Assembly: GCA_947380655.1 (NCBI GenBank)
Contig: CANCRX010000007.1
Coordinates: 9,525-73,524 of the forward strand
From: Alcaligenaceae bacterium
GTDB lineage: Bacteria > Pseudomonadota > Gammaproteobacteria > Burkholderiales > Burkholderiaceae_B
Direction: 5' to 3'
DNA length: 64,000 bases
Shown piece by piece: positions 27,481 through 35,084 of this stretch (positions are counted from its first letter, which is position 1; each line of letters opens with the position of its first letter). Under the pieces are notes generated by a model. That model saw only the letters and a program-made list of their open reading frames with translations. It made no database searches and had not been told where the DNA came from. The position numbers and the translations under genes are program-made.

Positions 27481-27534
27481 GCAGGGACATAGCCTTTAAT
27501 AAAAAATACAAACACAGCAAAACTTTCTGATTAA

Positions 27535-28530
27535 TTACTTAGCGCCTGGAGCAAGCTTGCGGTAAGCCCCGACCAGTTCAGCACCTTGAGGAGCCGATTT
27601 CTTTTCCCAGTCAGTCAGCATAATTGCGCCGATCTGTTTGAGGTCCGAAGCAAAAGCAGCTGTTGGAGGCGCAACGGTCATGCCACGCTCAGCCAACGTC
27701 TTTTTAAAGACATCTTCTTTCTCTTGGCTGATCTTCCAGCCGCGTTCCTGAGCGGTGGCTGCGGCTTTGGTCACGATGTCCTGAGTCGCCTTATCCAGAG
27801 CATTGAATGCTTTGAGGTTGATCAACACCGCATTCTTTGGAATCCAGGCTTGGGCTTCGTAGAAATATTTCAGGCTTTCATAGGTTTTACTATCAATGCC
27901 TGTTGCGCTCGATGATGCGTAGGTTTCAACCACGCCCGTTGCCAGTGCCTGGCTCAATTCAGCGGCCTGAATCGTCACCGGCTGCAGATTCATCAACTCG
28001 GCCATTTTTGCTGTTGCAGGTGAATAGGCACGCCATTTCATACCTTTCATGTCCGCCATAGAGGCAAGTGGCTTTTTGGAATAAATGCCCTGGGGCTGCC
28101 AGGGCACGGTGTAAAGAATTTTCATGCCTTGCGCTGAAAGGTATTTATCCAGCGCGGGGATCTGTACCGTTTGCAATGCTTTGGCATCGGCGTAGCTTGA
28201 TGCCAGAAAAGGCACGCCATCCATACCGAACAGCGCATTTTCATTTTCGTAGTTCACCAATAAGATTTCGCCTAACTGCGCCTGACCGCCCTGCACTGCG
28301 CGTTTGATCTCAGTCGCTTTAAATAATGAGGCATTAGAGTGCACATTGATCTTGAGCTTGCCTGCAGTTGCGGTATCGACTTCCTTAGCGAAAAACTCGA
28401 GGTTTTCAGTGTGGAAGTTTGCTGGCGCATAAGCTGAGGGCAAATCCCACTTAGTTTGCGCCTGGACCAAACTAGTTAAACCTAAGCAAACCAAAGCGGC
28501 TGACAGCCGAGCGAGCGTGGAACGATTCAT
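27535..28530 (-). CDS. dctP: TRAP transporter periplasmic receptor (DctP)
   Basis: A 331-residue receptor. The start is the ATG at 28528-28530 because AGGAG lies five bases before it and it begins a standard signal peptide (hydrophobic 8-20, ending LVQAQ); an in-frame start 30 bases earlier is less likely. The Arg in the MKWRAYSPAT segment (about 155-164) corresponds to the carboxylate-binding arginine of the family. The ligand is therefore probably an organic acid. It is divergent from the hydrolase/CoA operon at 28697. Confidence 0.92.
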   Translation of the reverse strand: MNRSTLARLSAALVCLGLTSLVQAQTKWDLPSAYAPANFHTENLEFFAKEVDTATAGKLKINVHSNASLFKATEIKRAVQGGQAQLGEILLVNYENENALFGMDGVPFLASSYADAKALQTVQIPALDKYLSAQGMKILYTVPWQPQGIYSKKPLASMADMKGMKWRAYSPATAKMAELMNLQPVTIQAAELSQALATGVVETYASSSATGIDSKTYESLKYFYEAQAWIPKNAVLINLKAFNALDKATQDIVTKAAATAQERGWKISQEKEDVFKKTLAERGMTVAPPTAAFASDLKQIGAIMLTDWEKKSAPQGAELVGAYRKLAPGAK

Positions 28531-28654
28531 AACGTCTCCTGTAGGAAATCGGGATAGCAAAAAAAGGGCTAAATCTAAGAATAACCGTGAAGCTTAGAGC
28601 ATAATTACACATAAACTTACAAATTAAAAATCTTACTTATGGTTTTCCCTAGGC

Positions 28655-28681
28655 TGGTGCAATGCACAGTCTCAGGCACCA
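28655..28681. promoter_or_regulatory. Nested dyad in the dctP/hydrolase divergent region
   Basis: TGGTGC (28655-28660) and GCACCA (28676-28681) form a perfect inverted repeat. The left arm also belongs to GTGCA-A-TGCAC (28657-28667), an 11-base palindrome. It lies just before the AAGGAG ribosome site of the gene at 28697, in a 166-base divergent gap. It is a candidate operator for coordinating the TRAP genes and the CoA operon; no regulator gene is adjacent. Confidence 0.35.
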
Positions 28682-28696
28682 AAAAGGAGCGAGACA

Positions 28697-29386
28697 ATGT
28701 CGGCCAAATACGAGTTGCTGTTGCGTGGTAACAGCCTAAGTTTTAAAGGTGGTTTTTTCGGTTTATGCAATGTCGCACTTGTGACGGCCGAAGATGGCAC
28801 CCGGATTCTTTTCGATACAGGTCATTACTGTGTCAGACGCGGACTCATCAACGGACTCAAAGAGCGAGGACTTGCGCCAACAGATATCGATCTGATTTTC
28901 TTATCGCATCTGCACTTTGACCACTGCCAGAACCTGGACTTATTCAAAGGTGTTCCTGTATGTGTGGGAGAAACTGAAATCGCCTACGCCCACAATCCAC
29001 ATCCTGAAGACATATTCGTTCCCTGGAAAATTCACGATCTGCTGGCTGACTTTGAGCTACGCGTCCTCCCCAAGCAGGGGTTCATTGCCCCCGGCATCGA
29101 GCATTTTGAAGTCCCTGGCCATACTCAAGGTTCGCAGGCCTTGCGTTTTACCCAGGCCGATGGACGTCGCGTAGTACTCGCGGGTGATGCGGTCAAATAT
29201 CCTAAAGAGATTCTGGCCAAAGTCAGCGATATGTGTTTCGCCACCCCTGAAGAATCCCGCCAGTCCATAGCTGAAATATGCGAGGGGACAGATATCGTGG
29301 TCCCCGGCCACTACCCTGAGATTTTCAAACGTAACGGCGGTTGGATCTGGGATGAGTCCCCCTCTATTGAACTCATCATGCGCTAG
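28697..29386 (+). CDS. Metallo-beta-lactamase-fold hydrolase
   Basis: A 229-residue cytoplasmic hydrolase with the zinc motif HLHFDH (71-76), VPGHTQGS (near 138), LAGDAVKYPKE (near 160) and VVPGHYPE near the C-terminus. It is shorter than and clearly different from the two lactonase-like proteins of the preceding island. An AAGGAG site precedes the ATG. As first gene of the operon it could release a free acid from an ester, lactone or thioester before CoA activation. The substrate is not evident. Confidence 0.82.
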   Translation: MSAKYELLLRGNSLSFKGGFFGLCNVALVTAEDGTRILFDTGHYCVRRGLINGLKERGLAPTDIDLIFLSHLHFDHCQNLDLFKGVPVCVGETEIAYAHNPHPEDIFVPWKIHDLLADFELRVLPKQGFIAPGIEHFEVPGHTQGSQALRFTQADGRRVVLAGDAVKYPKEILAKVSDMCFATPEESRQSIAEICEGTDIVVPGHYPEIFKRNGGWIWDESPSIELIMR

Positions 29387-29462
29387 CTATGGGCGAATTC
29401 GTTGTGTAAGTGATTTCGTGACATAATTTTGGAGAGACAAAACACACACTAGAGCACAAAGA

Positions 29463-30623
29463 ATGCCTGAGCATGCACAGCAGCAAAATAAATCCGGTCC
29501 TTTCTCCGGACTCGTTGTTATTGAACTAGGTCACAGCGTCGCAGCGCCTTTTGCCGGTCAAATATTCGGCGAGTTAGGTGCCCAAGTCATCAAAATAGAA
29601 AAAACGGATGGTGATGATGCTCGCAAATGGGGACCTCCATTTTGGGAAGGTGCTTCAGCTTTTTTTCAGTCACTGAACCGCAACAAAGAATCTGTTGTCT
29701 GTGACTTGCGTAATCCCGCTCAGCTCGAAGCACTCAAAACACTTATTTGCGACAAAGCAGATATCGTGATCCAGAATCTTCGTCCTGGTCACGTCGAGCA
29801 ACTCGGGCTAGATGGCCCGACACTTCTCGCTCGCCAGCCCCGATTGATTTACTGCAATCTTGGTGCCTTTGGCAGCACAGGCCCCCTAAAAGACAGACCC
29901 GGTTACGATCCGTTGATGCAGGCGTTTGGTGGCATCATGAGCACCACCGGCGAGCCAGGCCGTCCCTCGGTACGCGTCGGAGCTTCGATTGTCGATATGG
30001 GTACCGGCATGTGGAGCGTCATCGGCGCCTTGACCGCTTTACATGAACGGCATTCGACAGGTGTTGGTCGAGTCGTTGATGTCTCTTTGTTTGAAACAGC
30101 AAGCTGCTGGGTTTCATTACTCGCTTCGCAATTCCTTGCCTCTGGGCAATTGGCGGGTAAACAGGGCTCTGGCGCACCAGGTATCGTTCCCTATAAAGCT
30201 TACGCCACAGAAGATGGAGAACTCGTCATCGCAGCAGGTAGCGACGGGCTTTTCAAATCGCTGTCGAACGCGATTGGCCACGCCGAATGGAAAGACGACC
30301 CGCGTTTTATCGATAACCCCGCACGCGTGGCACATCAACAAGAACTCTACGCAATGATTGATGCAGTCATTGCAAAGAAAACTACGCAACACTGGATCAC
30401 CTGTCTGGAAGCAGCGGGAGTCCCTTGTTCGCCCGTCAACAATCTCCAGCAAATGATCGAACACCCTCAAACAGAGGCGTTAGGTCTGGTACAGGATGTA
30501 CCTGGCACGGCAATGCGATTCATTGGACTGCCTTTAAGTTTTGATGGGCAGCGACCACAGCCTAGTTCTGCACCACCGAAACTCGGTGAACACACCCAAC
30601 GCTATATTAAAAAGGAAATCTGA
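29463..30623 (+). CDS. CaiB/BaiF-type CoA-transferase (class III)
   Basis: A 386-residue class III CoA-transferase. The N-terminal VIELGHSVAAPFAGQI, the segment SLNRNKESVVCDL (about 70-82) and the catalytic Asp178 in SIVDMGTGMW are family hallmarks. It would move CoA from a donor such as succinyl-CoA or acetyl-CoA to an organic acid. Its stop at 30623 is followed directly by the enoyl-CoA hydratase ATG at 30624. Best read as the activation step for the TRAP substrate (inference). Confidence 0.9.
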   Translation: MPEHAQQQNKSGPFSGLVVIELGHSVAAPFAGQIFGELGAQVIKIEKTDGDDARKWGPPFWEGASAFFQSLNRNKESVVCDLRNPAQLEALKTLICDKADIVIQNLRPGHVEQLGLDGPTLLARQPRLIYCNLGAFGSTGPLKDRPGYDPLMQAFGGIMSTTGEPGRPSVRVGASIVDMGTGMWSVIGALTALHERHSTGVGRVVDVSLFETASCWVSLLASQFLASGQLAGKQGSGAPGIVPYKAYATEDGELVIAAGSDGLFKSLSNAIGHAEWKDDPRFIDNPARVAHQQELYAMIDAVIAKKTTQHWITCLEAAGVPCSPVNNLQQMIEHPQTEALGLVQDVPGTAMRFIGLPLSFDGQRPQPSSAPPKLGEHTQRYIKKEI

Positions 30624-31424
30624 ATGAGCGCTTTCCCACAATACGAAACAATCGCCACCGAGATGGTCGGACCCTTTGTATTAAAGGTCACTCTCAATCG
30701 ACCGCACGCAGGTAACTCAGTCAATACTCAAATGGGACATGACTTGCTGGACCTGTGGAACCGACTGACCGCGGATGCAGGTGATGTGCGCTGCGTCGTG
30801 CTGACCGGTGCGGGCGACAAAATATTCTGTGCCGGTGGAGATTTGAAAGAACGCAATGGCATGACAAAGCGTGCCTGGACTTTGCAACATGAACTTTTTG
30901 AACGGATGTACTGGACACTGGTCGATCTGCCAGTACCGGTGATTGCAGCCGTCAACGGTCACGCCTATGCGGGTGGCCTGGAAATGGCGCTATCCTGTGA
31001 TTTTATTTATACAAGCAATGCGGCACGCTTTGCTCTGACAGAGGTGACGCTAGGAATCATGCCAGGTGCCGGCGGCACCCAAAATTTGCCACGTGCGATC
31101 GGCGAGCGCCGCGCAAAAGAGATTCTGATGACAGGCAAACCCTTTACTGCTGCGCAAGCGGATAGCTATGGTTTGGTCAATGCAGTATTAGAGCCCTTCG
31201 AAGTGCTGGGCAAGGCGCTGGAAACCGCTGAAATCATTGCGGGTAATGCGCCATTATCGGTTCGTCAGATCAAAAAATCTGTACGTTATGGCGGTCAGAT
31301 GGAATTACGCACCGCATTCCGATTTGAAATAGAGGCCTACAACCATCTTATTGGCACAGAAGATCGTCTGGAAGGCGTGGCCGCTTTCAATGAAAAGCGC
31401 AGACCAAATTTCAAGGGTAGTTAA
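30624..31424 (+). CDS. Enoyl-CoA hydratase/isomerase family protein
   Basis: A 266-residue crotonase-fold enzyme. The oxyanion-hole segments are KIFCAGGDLKE (67-77) and AYAGGLEMAL (114-123). Both glutamates needed for hydratase activity are present, Glu120 and Glu140, with the 20-residue spacing of rat mitochondrial hydratase, so true hydration of a 2-enoyl-CoA is likely. Between a CoA-transferase and an HMG-CoA-lyase-like enzyme it could hydrate a 3-methylglutaconyl-like CoA ester; that is inference. Confidence 0.9.
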   Translation: MSAFPQYETIATEMVGPFVLKVTLNRPHAGNSVNTQMGHDLLDLWNRLTADAGDVRCVVLTGAGDKIFCAGGDLKERNGMTKRAWTLQHELFERMYWTLVDLPVPVIAAVNGHAYAGGLEMALSCDFIYTSNAARFALTEVTLGIMPGAGGTQNLPRAIGERRAKEILMTGKPFTAAQADSYGLVNAVLEPFEVLGKALETAEIIAGNAPLSVRQIKKSVRYGGQMELRTAFRFEIEAYNHLIGTEDRLEGVAAFNEKRRPNFKGS

Positions 31425-31475
31425 ATTTTTAGCTCGCCCTGCCTTGTCATGCTCGAACACAATCAAGAGAAAAAT

Positions 31476-32423
31476 ATGAGTCAAAAAATTACCCTGAGAG
31501 AAGTTGGCTTACGCGATGGTTTACAAATCCATCCAACATTCATGCCAACAGCCGACAAACTCGCGTGGATTGCTGCTGAGGCCGCAGCAGGCATGAGCGA
31601 GATCGAAGTCACCTCTTACGTGCCTCCGAAACTGATTCCCCAGTTTGCTGATGCCGAACAAGTCACACTCGGTGCGCTCAAGGTACCGAACCTGATCGTG
31701 GCAGCACTGATTCCTAATATGCGCGGTGCGCAACGCGGCATAGAGCTCGGCGTACATAAACTGAATTTTGTCATGTCGGTGAGCGAGACACACAACATGA
31801 AAAACGTGCGTCGCCCTCCTGAAGACTCTGTGACGGATTTCAAAGCCATCGTGGAGCTCGTTAAAAGCCAGCCAGAGGGTAAGCGCCCGATCATCGTAGG
31901 TGGTCTGTCCACCGCACTGGGCTGCTCTTACGAAGGCCGCGTCGCCGTATCGCAAGTCGTTAAATATGCCAAGCAATTAGTCGAGGCAGGCGCTGACGAA
32001 CTGGTGGTAGCCGACACGGTTGGTTATGCAGATCCCAATCAAGTTCGCGAAGTATTCAAAGCGGTGTTATCAGAAGTAGGACCCGTCATCGTTGGTGCGC
32101 ATTTCCATGACACACGCGGCACAGGTTTGGCCAACGTGAGTGCAGCGCTGGATTGTGGCGTGACACATTTCGATGCTTCCTTAGCGGGTCTGGGCGGCTG
32201 CCCCTTTGCACCAGGTGCGAGCGGGAACATCGTCATGGAAGACTTGCTTTTTATGCTGGACTCTATGGGACTGGAGACCGGTGTTGATATTGAAAAACTG
32301 ATTGAAGTGCGCAAGATCATTTCCCGCTCCTTACCAGACATCGCCATGCAAGGCGGTCTGGCCAAGGCTGGTTTGCCACGCAATTATGTTTCTGTTGCAC
32401 AGCGTCTGGCTGCTGCAGCGTAA
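31476..32423 (+). CDS. Hydroxymethylglutaryl-CoA lyase-like enzyme
   Basis: A 315-residue DRE-TIM-family lyase. REVGLRDGLQ (8-17) supplies the catalytic Arg13 and metal ligand Asp14. HFHDTRGTG (209-217) supplies His209 and His211. GLGGCPFAPGASGN (238-251) holds the loop cysteine Cys242 of HMG-CoA lyases. The ATG at 31476 is chosen because it gives the family N-terminus; a start 27 bases earlier adds a non-conserved leader. It cleaves 3-hydroxy-3-methylglutaryl-CoA or a relative to acetyl-CoA plus a keto acid. Confidence 0.9.
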   Translation: MSQKITLREVGLRDGLQIHPTFMPTADKLAWIAAEAAAGMSEIEVTSYVPPKLIPQFADAEQVTLGALKVPNLIVAALIPNMRGAQRGIELGVHKLNFVMSVSETHNMKNVRRPPEDSVTDFKAIVELVKSQPEGKRPIIVGGLSTALGCSYEGRVAVSQVVKYAKQLVEAGADELVVADTVGYADPNQVREVFKAVLSEVGPVIVGAHFHDTRGTGLANVSAALDCGVTHFDASLAGLGGCPFAPGASGNIVMEDLLFMLDSMGLETGVDIEKLIEVRKIISRSLPDIAMQGGLAKAGLPRNYVSVAQRLAAAA

Positions 32424-32450
32424 TTCGTACTCTATTCAGGACAAAATAAA

Positions 32451-33635
32451 ATGACTCAGTCAGCAGAGCTGCTCAGTATCGAAACCGGTGAAGACTACCC
32501 AGAAATTCGAGAAGGTGTTCGTCGCGTATGTGCCGATTTTCCAGGTGAGTACTGGCGCGACCTTGAAGCGCGCGAAGCCTATCCAACCGAATTCGTCCGA
32601 GCCCTTACTGCCTCAGGATATCTGGGTGCGTTAATACCCGAAGAGTTCGGTGGCAGCGGTATGCCCTTGCGCGCAGCCGCTGTGATTCTCGAAGAAATCC
32701 ACGCTTCGGGTTGTAATGCTGGCGCCTGTCATGCACAGATGTACACCATGGGTACAGTCCTGCGTCACGGCAGTATTGAGCAAAAGAAAAAATACCTACC
32801 CGGTATCGCAAGTGGTGAGCTGCGCCTGCAAGCTTTCGGCGTCACAGAGCCCACCAGCGGCACCGATACGACCAAACTCAAAACCCGTGCTGTGCGCGAT
32901 GGTGATAGTTACGTCATCAACGGCCAGAAAGTCTGGACCTCCCGCGCGCTGCACTCAGACCTGATGCTGCTGCTGGCTCGAACCACACCGCTCGATCAAG
33001 TCAAAAAGAAAAGTGATGGCTTGTCTGTTTTCTTGCTCGACATCCGCGACGGACTGGGCAAAGGTCTCGATATTCGTCCTCTCAAAGCCATGGTCAATCA
33101 TCATGCAACGGAAGTGTTCTTTGAAAACCTTCGCATCCCTGCTGATAATCTGGTTGGTGAAGAAGGGAAAGGTTTTAAATATATTCTGGATGGCATGAAT
33201 GCCGAACGTATTCTGGTATCTGCCGAGGCGATTGGCGATGCGCGCTGGTTTACTAAAACAGCCGTCGCATATGTGAACGAGCGCAAAGTCTTTGATCGAC
33301 CAATTGGTCAAAACCAGTCGGTGCAATTTCCAATTGCGCGCGCACATGCTGAAACTGACGCGGCGGATCTGATCTTGCGTCGCGCCGCCGCGCGCTTTGC
33401 GGCGGGCCTGCCTTGCGGAGATGATGCAAACATGGGCAAGCTGCTCGCATCCGAAGCAACATGGCACGCAGCCGAGGCATGCATGCAATCTCATGGCGGT
33501 TTTGGTTTTGCTAAAGAATATGACGTCGAGCGCAAATGGCGTGAAACAAGACTATTCCAGATCGCACCTATTTCAACCAATCTGGTGCTGTCCTATATTG
33601 GCGAACACATGCTGGGCATGCCACGTTCGTTCTGA
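32451..33635 (+). CDS. Acyl-CoA dehydrogenase family protein
   Basis: A 394-residue flavoprotein that would form a trans-2-enoyl-CoA. The FAD/substrate motif FGVTEPTSGTDTT is at 129-141. The usual C-terminal YEGT glutamate is absent (LFQIAPISTN there), but Glu252 in GMNAERIL lies at the helix-G position that supplies the base in isovaleryl-CoA dehydrogenase. This suggests a branched or bulky acyl-CoA substrate. It sits 27 bases after the lyase gene in the same operon. Electron acceptor presumably ETF, not encoded here. Confidence 0.88.
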   Translation: MTQSAELLSIETGEDYPEIREGVRRVCADFPGEYWRDLEAREAYPTEFVRALTASGYLGALIPEEFGGSGMPLRAAAVILEEIHASGCNAGACHAQMYTMGTVLRHGSIEQKKKYLPGIASGELRLQAFGVTEPTSGTDTTKLKTRAVRDGDSYVINGQKVWTSRALHSDLMLLLARTTPLDQVKKKSDGLSVFLLDIRDGLGKGLDIRPLKAMVNHHATEVFFENLRIPADNLVGEEGKGFKYILDGMNAERILVSAEAIGDARWFTKTAVAYVNERKVFDRPIGQNQSVQFPIARAHAETDAADLILRRAAARFAAGLPCGDDANMGKLLASEATWHAAEACMQSHGGFGFAKEYDVERKWRETRLFQIAPISTNLVLSYIGEHMLGMPRSF

Positions 33636-33680
33636 TAGCAGCATAAACACAGAAAAAACAATTCGCACGGAGACATTGAT

Positions 33681-35045
33681 ATGACAGGTTTAACCCAAGC
33701 ATTAGCGACCTATGTCGCAAACCCGAGCTTTGGTGATCACGAACAGGCTGCCTGCGCGATCGCAAAAACAGGCATCATGGATACAATTGCGACCATGATG
33801 GCGGGTCATAACGAACCTGTTGTCAATATCGTGCGAAAATTTCTAGGCGAACACCCAGCCTCGGGAGAGGCACCTGTCCCCTTCACACATACCCTGTATC
33901 CAGCGGCGCAAGCGGCGTTCATTAATGGCACGGCAGCACACGCGCTCGACTATGACGATGTCGCCCTCTCAGGCCACCCCAGCACAGCCATCGCGCCTGC
34001 GATTCTGGCTGAGGGTTACGTATTAAATAGCTCCGGTCAGGAGGCCTTACGCGCTTATGTCGTTGGTTACGAAGTCTGGGCAGAATTAGTCAGTCGCGAA
34101 ACAGATCAATACCATTTGAAAGGCTGGCATCCTACGGGGGTATTCGGTGCGGTGGCTGCAGCCGCCGCAGTCGCCTATCTGCATAAACTTTCAGTCGAGC
34201 AAACACGTCAGGCACTGGCCATCTCAGCGAGCTTGTCGAGCGGACTCGTTGCCAACTTTGGCACAATGACTAAACCCTTTCATGCGGGACGCGCCGCATC
34301 ACATGGAATCGAAGCCGTTCGACTGTCCATGCTTGGTATGACCTCGGCTGCCGATGTCTTTGAACATCCTGCCGGATTTTTAAATGCACTCTCAATGGCG
34401 GGACGAGTCGATCGTACGCGCCCTGCAGAGATCGGTAAAAAAATTCGTATTCTTGATAGTGGGGTTTCCATCAAACGCTATCCCGTCTGCTACTCGGGTC
34501 ACCGCAGTATTGATGGTGTGCTCGCAATCGCTGAACGTGAAGATCTTAAAGCCGATCAAATCAAGCGCATCCACCTCACCATGGGTCCTGCACAAGCTTC
34601 GATGTTGCGTAACCATCATCCCGTCACCGGGCTCGAAGCCAAATTCAGCGCTGAATTTGCAGCCGCCTCAGCAATTGTTGCCCGCGAGGTTGGACTGTCC
34701 CAGTTGACCGATATATTCGTCAATCGTGCGGATGTCAGCAGCCTGTATTCAAAAGTCTCAATAGAGATTGTCAACACCTCGTGCCCGCTGGACTCGGCTT
34801 TTGCACTCACCGATCGTGTGGTCATCGAAACAATCGATGGACGCACCTTTGATTCTGGTGAAATCAGATTCCCGTTGGGCAATGCTAAAAATCCGATTGA
34901 TGCAGCAGGATTAAAAAAGAAATTCCTCGATTGCCTGGCTGTCGGTCGTGCGCACAATCCAAATCTAAAAGGGGCAGATGATGGCCTCTACGATCGTGTC
35001 GCGCAGTTAGAGTCTGCTGCGTCACTTCGCACATTATTTAAGTAA
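33681..35045 (+). CDS. MmgE/PrpD family protein
   Basis: A 454-residue MmgE/PrpD protein with HALDYDDVALSGHPSTA near 93, GWHPTGVFGAVAAAAA near 150, PFHAGRAASHGIEA near 200 and IKRYPVCYSGHRSIDG near 262. It resembles proteins annotated as 2-methylcitrate or related dehydratases, but none of the other methylcitrate-cycle genes (prpB, prpC) is present. In this operon it may interconvert hydroxy- and unsaturated polycarboxylates before or after CoA activation. Exact reaction unknown. Confidence 0.87.
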   Translation: MTGLTQALATYVANPSFGDHEQAACAIAKTGIMDTIATMMAGHNEPVVNIVRKFLGEHPASGEAPVPFTHTLYPAAQAAFINGTAAHALDYDDVALSGHPSTAIAPAILAEGYVLNSSGQEALRAYVVGYEVWAELVSRETDQYHLKGWHPTGVFGAVAAAAAVAYLHKLSVEQTRQALAISASLSSGLVANFGTMTKPFHAGRAASHGIEAVRLSMLGMTSAADVFEHPAGFLNALSMAGRVDRTRPAEIGKKIRILDSGVSIKRYPVCYSGHRSIDGVLAIAEREDLKADQIKRIHLTMGPAQASMLRNHHPVTGLEAKFSAEFAAASAIVAREVGLSQLTDIFVNRADVSSLYSKVSIEIVNTSCPLDSAFALTDRVVIETIDGRTFDSGEIRFPLGNAKNPIDAAGLKKKFLDCLAVGRAHNPNLKGADDGLYDRVAQLESAASLRTLFK

Positions 35046-35046
35046 T

Positions 35047-35073
35047 CTGTCTAAGCTGTCTAAGCTGTCTAAC
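35047..35073. repeat. Three tandem copies of a 9-base unit
   Basis: CTGTCTAAG occurs twice and is followed by CTGTCTAAC, filling the leader between the MmgE/PrpD stop and the MFS gene. The CTGGAG ribosome site starts right after it. The unit length is nine, so copy-number change would shift promoter or leader spacing without affecting a reading frame. Confidence 0.8.
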
Positions 35074-35084
35074 TGGAGCCCTGC

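Noticed and set aside
33681..35045. Methylcitrate cycle (prp) operon
   Set aside because: No prpB, prpC or acnD-type gene accompanies any of the four MmgE/PrpD genes.
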